This document shows positions 11,951-23,596 of a stretch of DNA of 64,000 nucleotides, piece after piece; position 1 is the stretch's first letter; each line of letters begins with the position of its first letter. The DNA comes from Dryas octopetala (taxonomy: Eukaryota > Streptophyta > Magnoliopsida > Rosales > Rosaceae), in NCBI GenBank assembly GCA_963921425.1, contig OY992835.1, positions 21,390,001 through 21,454,000 of the forward strand, given 5' to 3'. The position numbers and the translations under genes were made by a program. Under the pieces are notes generated by a model. That model made no database searches. It was given only the letters and a program-made list of their open reading frames with translations, and was not told the DNA's origin.

Positions 11951-12451
11951 TTGTATATTAGAGAATACTATTGGCACTCTCAATCTCATTTTTTGTCAAT
12001 TTTATATAATAAGAAGAATAATATAAGTAAGAACAGCTATTTAGATTTTCTTTAGATTCCTTACTTTTTAAATTTATAACTTTAAATTCTAAATTCACTA
12101 AATTTTATGTTTAATTGGAAAGAAATTGTAAAGAGCACAAATAACACTATGACATTTTATTTTCTTTTTCGCAAACCTATATGGCTATATTCAAGAATAT
12201 GAAACATGATATGCTCTCTCAAATTCCCAATTGAACATATAAAAAGAAAGAATAATAAAGAAAACCAAAATAGTATGGTAGGAAAAAGGAAAAAACAAAA
12301 GCAAATAGAAACATTTATAATTTATTTCAGCATATAAATGTGCATGAATGAATGAATGTATGGAAAAATGGATGATGGGGATGTTGGATGATACATGATG
12401 ATGTGTCATCCATTCTGTTCATCCTCGCAAGTCGCATCCGCCCAAGCAAAA

Positions 12452-12487
12452 GCTCTCTCTCTCTCTCTCCCTCTCTCTCTCTCTCTC
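12452..12487 (+). repeat. (CT)n tract in the EBS leader
   Basis: An almost pure CT run, about 35 nt, roughly 250 bp before the EBS start codon and within a pyrimidine-rich stretch typical of a plant 5' UTR. Confidence 0.8.
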
Positions 12488-12733
12488 CGAGCACTCCACT
12501 CTCCTCCCATCTTTCCCAGTTTTGTGCAAACCTTCTACTTCTAGGGTTTCCTTCCACGCCATAAAACCTTTACCATCTAAAGCCCTCCATCTAATCCCCA
12601 AAACCCTGCTTCAGCAGCTCACTTCATATAACAATCTCAGCTCATTTCGCTCACATTTTCCCTAAAATCAGCTCCTTTGTCTCTGTCTGTTTGTGTCTTT
12701 GAAATCCCAGAAAGTTCCAGCTGCACAACTTTC

Positions 12734-15700
12734 ATGGCCAAGACCAAACCTGGCAAAAAGGACCTTGACTCTTACACCATCAAGGGCACCAACAAAGTCG
12801 TTCGAAGTACTGTCTTTATCTCTCTCTTGAAAACCCAGAATTTATTTTCCAGTTTTAGCTTCTGAGAACCAAAATTGTCTCATTTTCATTAAATCTTGCT
12901 CTTCGAAACCCAAGATTTAATTTTTATACATATTATGAACTTGTTTATCAAACCCCAAAAGTACCCAGATTCAAATTTTTGAATTTGAAGCTGAAAACCC
13001 AAAACTTGTATTATTTCTTCAATTCTTTTGGTGCTAAAGACCCAATCTTTGTATCATTTTATGCGTTCGTGTTTGTCTGCTATGCGTGTCATTGATTTCG
13101 ATTGATTTTGTTGTTGCCACAGCTGGTGATTGTGTGTTAATGCGACCATCGGACTCCGATAAGCCTCCGTACGTGGCGCGTGTGGAGAAGATTGAAGCTG
13201 ACCACCGCAACAACGTTAAGGTTCGGGTTCGATGGTATTATAGACCGGAGGAATCGATCGGAGGGCGGAGACAGTTCCATGGGGCCAAGGAGCTGTTTTT
13301 ATCAGACCACTATGATGTGCAGAGTGCACACACTATAGAAGGGAAGTGCACAGTGCACTCCTTCAAGAACTACACTAAGCTTGAGAATGTGGGAGCTGAA
13401 GATTACTTTTGTAGGTTTGAGTACAAGGCAGCCACTGGAGGGTTCACACCAGACCGTGTGGCTGTGTAAGTAATGTGTCTTTGTTTTTTGGGTGTCTCTC
13501 TGTTTACACACACCACACACATACATACATTATATACTTAAATTTGATTGGTGATGATTGATTTTTGAAATTGTGTTATTTTGCTTTTGGGTTGAAGGTA
13601 TTGTAAATGTGAAATGCCATATAATCCGGACGACCTTATGGTGCAGTGTGAAGGATGCAAGGACTGGTAAATTTTGTTGCACACCATTCCTTTGTTTTAT
13701 GCTTGGTAGTATTCATCCATTTTAAAGTTGTTAATCATTGAATGTTTCTGCTTTTATTAATATGGATTTTGTTTTTTAGTAGTTTTCTTAATTAAGCGGT
13801 TGTGTGGAATAGAAAATGGAAATTGTGACTTCTAGTGCCATATAATTCTATTTGTAGAAGGTGTTGACTGTTAAACCAGTTTCTATGCATGTATTGCAGA
13901 ATGGGATGAAATGTTTGTCCAAATATCAAATTTTCTCGATGGCAAACGCATTGAGTTTCACATTTATCTTATAGGAGTTAGTGAAGCATGTGGAATGTTG
14001 CATGAAGATTGTTAATTTAAAGCAAATCTTCAGGTCTTATTGATCAAGTTTGGGTTTCAGTACGTATGCACTGGTTCAACTTTAGCAGCTCTCAACACTT
14101 GAAGTTATTCCTATTTTTTTCCTATATAAGCAGTGAGCTGTATTTGTGAGTGGGGGGCTCATCTGATTCCTTTCCAATAATCAGACTGGCCCTCTCCTCT
14201 TCCAGTTTGCAGACAAATCAAGGTTATAAACGTTTGCTTATGCTTAACATAGTCTGCATCTTTTGCAGTAGGTATTCTTTTGGTATATTAAGTTTGATTA
14301 CTGTTTAGTGGATGTTTGAGAACTTGATCTAAGGCAAGGCATTAAATCTGGATGGTTATGGAAATATTGAAGATTTGAGAATATGGAATTATCAACGAAA
14401 ATAAAGACAAAATATCAATATCGATAGAAATTAGGTTGAAACTTTGAATAAAATGTATGCAAGAAAAATATTGTACTAGAGAAATTAGATTGTAATTTTT
14501 TTTGCCTTATTTATGTTACTTCTTTTGAATCCCATCAGATCACTTGAGCAATATAGGATCAGATGGAGTGCACTGTGAACAAAATAGTGGTTGGTTGCTT
14601 TTAAGAGACTCTTCAAAAATAGTGGTATATTTGCTTTTCATCTTGCACATTTAAGGTCCACCATCCGTCCAATGGAGTTTTATTTTACAGTGTTGATGCC
14701 TCTGCCTCAGTAACATAATTTTCCATTGCCTAGGAGTTAGGTCAAGTTACATGTGTGTAGAAGAATTTAAATTGGTAATACACTGTAATTTCTATCTTTA
14801 ATATAGTAGTTATCATTTGACATCATGATTATATGTTGGTGTTTTTGTTTGAAACTAACAATTATGGAATTTTATAAATGGTAATAACAGACAGGCTTCC
14901 TGTATTACATACACCTTTGCAGGTTTCATCCTTCTTGTATGGGTATGACCATTGAAGATGCAAAGAAGTTGGAGCACTTTTTGTGTTCTGACTGTTCCTC
15001 TGATGATGATGCTAAAAGGTCATTGAACACATTCCCAGTGTCACCATCCATTGAGACTAAGGTGAGAATTCTGTGTGCTTTATGCCTCAGTTAATGCAGA
15101 TTGAAAATTGGAAATATTGGGATTCTACCTTTTTCGTCAGCTGGGAAAGGAATTGCCGTTAATCTTATATGCCTTATCTTTTAAAGCTCAATCAGAAATT
15201 AATTTACATAACAATAAACTCCACTTGTGTGGATGTTGGAGATGCTGTCTTTACTTAAAATATTTGGTCTTCCTTACTCGACGTTGTTGAATGATTAGAG
15301 GGAGAGAGAGAGAGAGAGAGAGAGAGATGGTGAATTTGCCTTGCAGATTGATTGAAAACAGCTTCATTTGGATGAGATTTCCTCCTGGAGTTGCCTAAGT
15401 CATATTTGTAGTCATTATGATATTGTGCTCACTATTGAAATTAGTTAATTAGGTAATGCTGTTAAAACTGCGCATTATTGGAGGTTAAATTCGTATTTTA
15501 TCTTGAGGATTATTTCTACATCGGATCATGATATGGAAATATTGTCAGTATTTTATTCGAGAGAGTTTTATTATCATGGAGGTGTAGAGCTAACTGCTTC
15601 ATGTGTTATATTTTCTGAAGCCTTAACCAGACAATTAATAATTTGCAAAAGCTATTTTTGTTTGAATACGATTCTGACAGTTTCTGATGTAACTTTGTTT

Positions 15701-15821
15701 AGATTATATCAATATCATCCTATTAATTTCCTTGCTTCAGTGAAGGACCATTTCTTATTAAGAATGATGGTATTCTGTTTTAAATTTATTCTAGGTGGAG
15801 CCAAAGCGCAGGAAGAGATGA
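12734..15821 (+). CDS. EBS: EBS-type BAH-PHD histone reader
   Basis: Five exons: 12734-12806, 13123-13465, 13598-13666, 14923-15061 and 15795-15821, giving 216 residues. The N-terminus [20 protein letters not shown] matches Arabidopsis EBS rather than its paralogue SHL. A BAH domain spans about 25-135 ([19 protein letters not shown]); a C4HC3 PHD finger follows from about 140 to 187 ([30 protein letters not shown]). The tail ends in basic KRRKR, a likely nuclear signal. Known role: the BAH reads H3K27me3 and the PHD reads H3K4me3, and EBS delays flowering by repressing FT. The last exon codes for only eight residues; retention of intron 4 would replace it with a ten-residue tail [10 protein letters not shown], so two C-termini are possible. 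Intron 3 is about 1.26 kb. Confidence 0.95.
15301..15328 (+). repeat. (GA)n microsatellite in EBS intron 4
   Basis: About 13 GA units inside the last intron of EBS. Confidence 0.85.
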
Positions 15822-18229
15822 CCTATTGATTGAGATGCTTAATGAGGAGGTATCCAACTTCTTTGGCATTAGCTGCTGTGTTGTGTGTTGTGGAAATGTA
15901 CAGTGCAGAGAAGATACTGTGCTTGCACAATCCAAAGGCTTTTTTTTTAGTTTATCAATGTTTGTATGTGTGCTAGACCTAGGCGAGATGACTTTGTGAT
16001 CTGTGTTGCCCTTGCAAGAGACAGTAAAATCATATTTAATCACAGAACACATGAGAACACATCAAACCAAACATTTAGGAGGAACCTTGTATTTGTTGTG
16101 ATGTGATTATTGCTGGCATTACCACTAGTATTCATGCAAGGTATTCTGCTTTAGTTTTTTTTATCCTTTTCGGGGCCCTTGTTTCATTGTCTTTCTGTTT
16201 TGGGGTGAGAATAAAATAGGGAGGGGAGGGGAGGGGAGGGGGTTCTTCTAGCAGCTCTTGATAGAGTTGCATCAGTGGATCAAGATCCAGAGATGCAGCT
16301 TTGGAATGGGGTTCAGCTTGTGCGTCCAAAGGCGCAGTGGTTGCAGTTGCAGGAGTAACTGGAACAACCCATTCGGCGTAACTGGTGGGTTTGCTCGCGC
16401 CTGTGCCTTTGTAAACACATCAGTTGTCAACTGGGTTGATCTTACTGACTGGTGGAACTGGATTCTATTCTATGAGCCATCCAATTTTCCCAACAAGATC
16501 TACTACCAAGTACCAACACAGACGTGTGAATGTGCTACTGTACTACCTGTTGGAAGATCATCTTGAATTGTCATTATCATGGAAAGCAGGTTTTGTCGAC
16601 CTGTTTGATAGTTAGCAATTCAGATTCATAATTGGTGCTGTATGTTATTTGTGCATGTCTCAGATTTTGAAGCCCTCATTCTTGTAGAGTCGCATCTTGG
16701 TACAAAGCTCTATAGACTAGTCATTTGAATTAAAGTTATGCTACAACTTTACCTCATTTTATTAGCTTCTTTCTGTTGTGTATTGCTGACTCTGTGGCAC
16801 TGTGGCTTCATATGCTTGCTGAGAATTGGATTATTCTCAGAAATGAGAGAACACCCCAGGTCTAACAACCAAATGCGATGAGATGTGTAAGAGGGCTACT
16901 ATCCAAGTTGATGATTGATTCTCCTACCTGGGCCAGACCATCTAATATATTTCTACTTATACTAAATTTTTGTTCATTGTACATCCCTTTATATAGGGTT
17001 TGATGGTTTAGACCGCTAATTATCTGGTCCTAATAAAATAACTTGATCTTCTTTTTTTTTTTTTTTCAAAATATAAATTAATATAATAAAATGCGTATCT
17101 ACCCTGTAGTCCCCTAAAGGGTATTCCTAAAAAGGAAAAATAATTAGAAATTTTTTAAGGGTAGAAGTAATTTCCACTCCATGATGCACCCCAAAATTGA
17201 TGAGGTGGGTTTAAAATTTGCGGTAGTGGTTCACTGGCTCCATGCCAATCTTCCATTGGTGCAGCCTCATACACGTTTGTATATCACTAAGAAGGCCGTT
17301 CACATTTACAGATTTACTAAATAATATAATTAACATTTAACACTTTTTAAATTTTTTAAAAAAAATTACAGTAAAATTGAAATTGAAATTTCTTAATCTA
17401 AATCTATACATTCTTTGTTTTTTTGGGTCGAAAAAATCTTTACATTCAAATGGATCTTGTGCCTTTGCTAATATTGTTTCTTCCTTTTCATTTTTATAAG
17501 GACAAGGATAAATAAAGATGTAATAAATTTATTTTGTAGGAGGATAAATAGACATTTTACAATTTACTTTTTAAAGGGTGTTCGCGTAAGTAGCAACACA
17601 ATAAGCCACCTGGCCCACCTGGCCCCCCACCGCTTCCCATTTTGGCATTTCCCATGTTGTCCTTCAATTTTCATTTTCTTCATCGAAAGTTAAAAGGAAA
17701 GTTACAGTCCTGCATTTAGATCGGAAAAAGAAAAAAAAAAAGTTACAGCGAGCAGAGAGATTACGCTTTTACTTAGAATAATTTAAATTTTGATGCTTTT
17801 TGTTGAAATTAGGCTTTTGGCGTCTCTCTCTCTTCAAATTAGGTGCGCAAATGGATTAATTAGGGTTTATCAGTTGAAGACCCAAGTTCCAGACTTCCAG
17901 CTCAGATTTCTAGGTTTGTCCTCTCAATTTTTCTCTCGGTTTCTCGCACTTTCTCGGATCCCTTTGCTCATATGGTCAATGTAAGTCGATTTCTCGTTTG
18001 CTTCTCCTCAATTTCTTCATGACCCACTATTTTTCCTTCAATTTAAATCATTGTTCGAAAATTATGAGGATTTTGTGCACAGAAAGATTCATCTGGGGCA
18101 TGTTCCTCTGATGCGGTCTTTATTTCAATGTACAAATTGTCACCTTGTATGATTTGTATTGTCGGGGTATGAGAATGCCATTGATTTGAGCTAGAAAGCT
18201 TAATTGCCGTTCACAAAAGTTTGGTAGAT
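15822..18229. other. Intergenic: EBS 3' UTR, spacer and PP2A B' leader
   Basis: It contains a G-rich tract at 16219-16242 and a T-run at about 17051-17066. The leader of the next gene probably starts near 17,750 and may carry an intron beginning at the GTAAGT near 17,980 and ending shortly before 18,230. The short frames in the EBS 3' region have no family resemblance. Confidence 0.45.
16219..16242 (+). repeat. G-rich tract able to form a G-quadruplex
   Basis: Five runs of three to five G separated by single A, on the sense strand about 400 bp after the EBS stop, possibly in its 3' UTR. Confidence 0.7.
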
Positions 18230-21200
18230 ATGATCAAAAACATATTGGGTAAAATACCTCGAAAACCCTCAAAGTCATCGCAAAGCGATGCATATAATGA
18301 CGGAGGGGTCAATGTGAACGGACCCAATTCAATTAACAGCTCGAAATCTACTTCGTCTTCATCAAAATCTTCAAATTTGGGTTCAGGAGCTTCGCGCTCG
18401 AGCAATGGAACTCTTGCCCCACACTCTAAATCCAATCAGTCGAAGAAATCGGTTCCCATTGCGATCCAAGTCGGTCCTTTGTTGTCTTCTGGAGCCTACG
18501 ATGCTTTGCCGAGTTTCAGGGACGTTCCAAGTTCGGAAAGGCAGAATCATTTCATTAAGAAATTGAATATGTGTTGTGTTGTGTTTGATTTTAATGATCC
18601 CTCCAAGAATCTCAAAGAGAAGGACATTAAGCGGCAAACTTTACTTGAACTTGTTGATTACATTTCATCAGTAACTTCGAAATTCAATGAGGTAGCCATG
18701 CAGGAGATTACAAAGATGGTGGCAGCCAATTTGTTTCGTGCGTTTCCATCTCATCATGATAACAAGCTTCCTGAAACGTATGACCTGGAAGAGGAGGACC
18801 AAATGATGGAACCCGCATGGCCCCATCTTCAGATTGTGTATGAATTTCTATTAAGATTTGTAGCTTCTCCAGAGACAGATGCCAAGCTAGCTAAAAGATA
18901 TATTGACCATTCATTTGTGTTGAAGTTGCTTGATTTGTTCGACTCTGAGGACCAAAGAGAGAGGGAATACTTAAAGACCATCCTCCACCGCATTTATGGG
19001 AAGTTCATGGTGCATCGACCATTCATTAGGAAAGCCATCAACAATATCTTTTATTGGTTCATTTTTGAGACTCAGAAGCACAATGGAATTGCGGAATTGC
19101 TTGAAATTTTAGGCAGCATAATCAATGGTTTTGCTTTGCCTTTGAAGGAAGAGCACAAGCTGTTCCTTGTTCGTGCCTTGATTCCCCTTCACAAGCCCAA
19201 GTGTGTATCTATGTACCACCAGCAACTCTCATATTGCATTACTCAGTTTGTGGAGAAAGATGCCAAGCTGGCTGATACCGTGATTCGAGGACTGCTCAGG
19301 TATTGGCCCATAACTAACAGTTCGAAGGAAGTTATGTTCCTTGGTGAATTGGAAGAAGTCCTGGAAGCTACCCAGGCATCAGAATTTCAGCGCTGCATGG
19401 TCCCTCTATTCCGTCAAATTGGTCCCTGCCTCAACAGCTCACATTTTCAGGTACTATTTTAAATAATATCTTTATCTTTTACTGGCTTTCTTGTTTGCAT
19501 GCACATGGATATATTGTTTGCATTATTTATTAATAACTTTTTATTCTCCATTTTATTTTGCAGTTTTACCTCTCATGGTTACCCATTTTCATTATCTTTT
19601 TTCCAGTGGAATATTTTTCATCATGATGAGTTTTAGATTCTCATCTGGATTGTTGCCTTTTCAACTTGCCACCACGTTGGTTTCATGGCTTGTATTAGTT
19701 GTGTTAAAGCTTGAGGATTTTGATGTTTTGTTGGGCCTTTTTCTTCAAAACCCCGTAAATATTTCTCTTCTTTGATGTGAAATCAAGTTTTTGTGTACCT
19801 ATTCACGAGATGTTCATTGGCATCGGCTTAGTATTTATGTATTACTAAACCATTGGAATTGAGTTCCTAGATGGATGGTGATTGCCATAGCAACATCCAA
19901 TTACTAACCTACATTTCCAATGCATTAACTGTTCCTGATAACCTTGTGCCTCTCATCCACCACTTCTAATTATGAGAGTGATTAGTTTATCAATACAGCA
20001 AACTATTTCCTTCTAAAGGTTGAGTAGGTTGAGTACTATGCTAGGAGCCTAGGACTTTTCTCCATAGGCTTGAAATTTCCGCGTCTTGAATAGATAGTTT
20101 GATGGACTCAGGTACATCACACACACATCTAACATAAAACACATTTGGGGAATATCTAGATAGTATCATTATTCAATTTGTAGCCAACACAATTACTGCT
20201 TCTTTGCAGATTTATCTGCACTACTTGGTTGACTGAAAATTATGATGGATTTCCCACCTTGGTCAGAACTGTTGGGATACATTGAAGATTGTGGTTGGAA
20301 CCTGGGTTGATCTGTTGATATACCTGTTGTCAACATTGGTTGAGACAAGTTGTCCAAGTTCCACCTTGATGTTATGGTGCGTATGTGAAAAACTTCATAA
20401 TTGCTTTAACAAGTTGTGTAAGTACTGAGATTTATCTCAGTTGGAGAACAAAATGGGATCTGAGTGGTAGTGGGAGTTTAGAATCTTTTGAAGTTGAGGA
20501 CTTTAGGTGTCAATTGTTGGTAAGTTTTGCTAGCGTACAGTTTGTGAGGCAGATATGCATTTTTGTTGCTCACAGGTAATGGTGATGAGTGTTGCTAGGG
20601 ATCCCAAATACATGTGTTAGTGTCTTATAAATCCATATCATGGCCCACTCTAGACTCATTTATTTACAACAAGTAAAACACTTCCATATCATTTGGGATA
20701 TAAATTTTGTGATCCCTATATGTAGATTCCATGTTCCTCATGAAGGAATTTCTGATTTAAGCACCTTTTCTTACTCAGATGGAATACACTTGTGCTTGTA
20801 GTAAACTGGAAAGTAAATGGTTTTATACCATGCAAGATTGAGTGAATGTTCGTGGTTTTACTACTATGATAGTATGATCTGAATTTTGGATTATCACTTT
20901 AGTTTTACTTAATGCAATGTTGTCTTAACTTCTTTTCCACTGGCAGGTAGCTGAACGCACATTGTTTTTGTGGAACAATGATCACATAAGAAATTTGATC
21001 ATACAGAACCGCCAAGTGATTCTGCCTATAATCTTTCCAGCTTTGGAGAAAAACACACGGAATCACTGGAATCAAGCTGTTCAGAGTTTGACACTGAATG
21101 TGAGAAAGATATTCTCAGATGTCGATCAAGCACTCTTTGATGAGTGCTTGGTCATATTTCAAGAAGATGAAACTAAAGAGAGAGAAACACACGAGAAGCG

Positions 21201-21336
21201 TGAATTGACCTGGAAACGTTTGGAAGATGTGGCTGCCTCCAAGGCTTTGGGCAATGAGGCCGTGCTTGTCTCAAGGTTTGTCTCCTCTGTTGCCATTGCT
21301 AATAACCAAAAACCACGGGCTACTTCAGGCAGTTGA
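18230..21336 (+). CDS. Serine/threonine protein phosphatase 2A B' (B56) regulatory subunit, gamma/zeta type
   Basis: Two exons, 18230-19450 and 20947-21336, giving 536 residues. The start [17 protein letters not shown] is the hallmark of the plant B'gamma/B'zeta group. A Ser/Asn-rich low-complexity segment follows (about 18-65), then the B56 HEAT-like fold from about 80 to 490 (for example [20 protein letters not shown] and [19 protein letters not shown]). The second exon starts [14 protein letters not shown]. Role: the subunit docks on the PP2A A-C core and selects substrates; Arabidopsis B'gamma limits defence and stress signalling. The start codon is the ATG at 18230; an in-frame TTG three codons earlier is ignored. 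The intron is long (about 1.5 kb). The gene converges on the cupin gene. Confidence 0.95.
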
Positions 21337-22101
21337 GACCCTTGCGTTTTGCAAAGTTTGAGTTTGCCCTAATCAGCTGTCATTGAACGAAACTTGGTGG
21401 GACCAGCCTCACTTCTCCCGGGCTTGTTGTAATTATATATGCTGATAAACGCAAAAGTGGGGGTTATTGCGGATATTGCAATTGCTCCTTGTTTATGGGT
21501 CACTCAATTTCTTTTGTACCCTTCGGCCATGGAAGTATGTGTATTATAAGGGATTTGTTATATTATAGAGATGAGTTATTAAAATTCCTACCTAATAATA
21601 TTTGTTGTACAACGGTACAAAAAGTTAACTGTTATTTTTCTGTTTCTGTTTCTGTTTCATTTCTCTTGGAAATTTATTGTAGACCTTAGTTACTTGATCG
21701 ACTTGATGGCTGATTGGTTGTATTAAAAGACCCACAGGCCACAGGCTTAATAGGTCTTTTGAATCCTTATCATGTATCATGCCAGAACTGGTAGATTTTG
21801 TCTAATAAGCAATTGTTCTGAATCTGATCTTTGGTGCTGTGATTTCTGCCTACTATTCTTACAGTCTCGCTTCTCTTTTGCTATGCTTCCCTCAAAAGTA
21901 CTTGATGCAGAAACAAATCTTGTTCATAAGAAAATAGTATACCACATTCTGATTTGACAAATTAGTGTCCACTCTAGCATCTGACATGGGTCCGAATCTA
22001 TCTTTTTAATTCTTAAAAATACATTAGCTCTGGTAAAATCACAAGAGGCAAGCAAGAGAAAAGAACATATGTATCATGCCAAAATATGCAGTGCAAGTCT
22101 A
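21337..22101. other. Convergent intergenic region (PP2A B' and cupin 3' UTRs)
   Basis: About 765 bp between two stop codons that face each other, so mostly 3' UTR of both genes. I see no separate gene. Confidence 0.5.
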
Positions 22102-22539
22102 TTAATCATCACCATATGCTCGGAAACTGTAACGCTCTTGGTATGGTCCATTGAAGAAGAGGTCAGCCTCAAACCACTTGGGGTAACGAACAAGATCTCC
22201 GGCCACGAATTGCATGTACTGCTGGCTTCCTTCAGGCACAACTCTCACCTCTCCTTCTTCAATGTAAACTAGCTGGTCGACCTGCCAGTCCCATGGCAGC
22301 TTGCACTTGCCGGTCTTCCACACTGACCATCTTGAAACCCCAAGCTCTGCTACTCGCTCTGGCGACACTTTGCGTTCCACTTTCACTTGGTACAGTTCCT
22401 CCAGAGATTTCTCTATCCGCATTGCCTTCAATTTCATACCACGACCTTGCCCATTACTAGTACTCCACTTACTGCAATCTCTGCTGCTTCCGTTGACAAA
22501 GATTGAGCTGAAGGTTGGGGCCATGATCACACTTGCCAT
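22102..22539 (-). CDS. Plastid cupin-domain protein (RmlC-like, pTAC18-related)
   Basis: A single coding exon of 145 residues. The start is the first ATG after a predicted leader-intron acceptor (intron about 22586-23184; leader exon from 23185 up). Residues 1-38 (MASVIMAPTFSSIFVNGSSR) look like a plastid transit peptide. The rest is a one-domain cupin (DUF861/EutQ-like) with SRWSVWKTGKCKLPWDWQVD, VYIEEGEVRVVPEG and a conserved end FNGPYQERYSFRAYGDD. Plant relatives include pTAC18, found with the plastid transcriptionally active chromosome; the biochemical activity is unknown. A longer upstream frame reading MFSIPNSQLQA crosses the acceptor and is not used. From memory the nearest Arabidopsis homologue sits beside a lycopene-cyclase-like gene, as here. 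Confidence 0.88.
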   Translation of the reverse strand: MASVIMAPTFSSIFVNGSSRDCSKWSTSNGQGRGMKLKAMRIEKSLEELYQVKVERKVSPERVAELGVSRWSVWKTGKCKLPWDWQVDQLVYIEEGEVRVVPEGSQQYMQFVAGDLVRYPKWFEADLFFNGPYQERYSFRAYGDD

Positions 22540-23184
22540 GTTTATAACAAATGTCTTATTTTGTGGGTTGGTTGCCTGTAACTGGCTGTTAGGAATTGAA
22601 AACAATGAGGCATTGCATAATTGATCACCACCAACATCATGATCTCTAAATTAAACATGTGCCCAAATCCAAAGACAGTTCAAGAAACAACAATTTATGC
22701 AAAAATGCTTCACATTTGTCCGGAATTCTATGTAGTTAACTACTAGGAGGAATGATTTAGCTCAACAACACACTACTCAAAAACAGTTCATTACAAAAAT
22801 TTTAATTTTTCAATCAACAAACGGAGAACACATTGGAATAAGGAAAACAGGTATTTGGAATAACCCTCAAAAACCCTAACCCCAAATTTGAAACAAATTA
22901 TGTAACTTTGATTCTCAGAATGCTTTTTTCTTTCCATATTATGTGATACCCAGAAAACAAAAACCTCCAGGCAAGTGAACCCAACAAGACTTTCTGGGTT
23001 TTATTGGGAAAAGATGTTCCATTTCCTGGTTCCGAAACAGAGTATTTATAGATGCTTCAATTACAAAATTTCCATTTTCCTTTCCCACCCCCAAATGAAT
23101 AAATAAAAACCCCCAGAAACCGAAGAGGCACTAAGAAACATGATTTGGAAAGTAAAGCAGAATAGCAAAGTTGTGGGTGTTTAC

Positions 23185-23596
23185 CTGTTGAAAAAGAGAC
23201 TCAGATTCGAAGGAAAAGAGTGAGTCTGAGCAGCAGAAGCCCTAAACCCCCAGAGTCCAAGGTTTATCCAATTCAATTACTTACAACTTACGAGGACTTT
23301 GATTGAGTCACTTACCCGTGACCCTTCTTCCTCACCCATAGTTAACTTTTGACCGGGAACCGGATCTTTCAGTTAACTTTCTTTTTTCTTTTTCGAGAAG
23401 TCATTTTAGTGACAAAAAAGGAAAAGAAGTCAGTTTTGGTCGTTATTAGTTAACGTGTCGAATCCTGGGACGGATAGATTGGGCCTTCAGTGAGAAGCTG
23501 AGAAACACTGAAACCATTTGAGAATGAATGTTAAGACGTGTGGAATAGTGAGATGAGTTTAGTGATAAATTGCTTTTATACATAATTTTAGAAGAG
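23185..23596. promoter_or_regulatory. Shared divergent promoter region of the cupin and FAD oxidoreductase genes
   Basis: The cupin leader exon (minus strand, from about 23185 to perhaps 23,260) and the oxidoreductase start at 23597 leave only about 340 bp for both promoters. Both products have plastid-like N-termini, so joint control is plausible. No element was identified with confidence. Confidence 0.5.

Noticed and set aside
22540-22605. 22-residue N-terminal extension of the cupin protein
   Set aside because: It crosses a likely leader-intron acceptor at 22585/22586; the first ATG after it gives a typical transit peptide.
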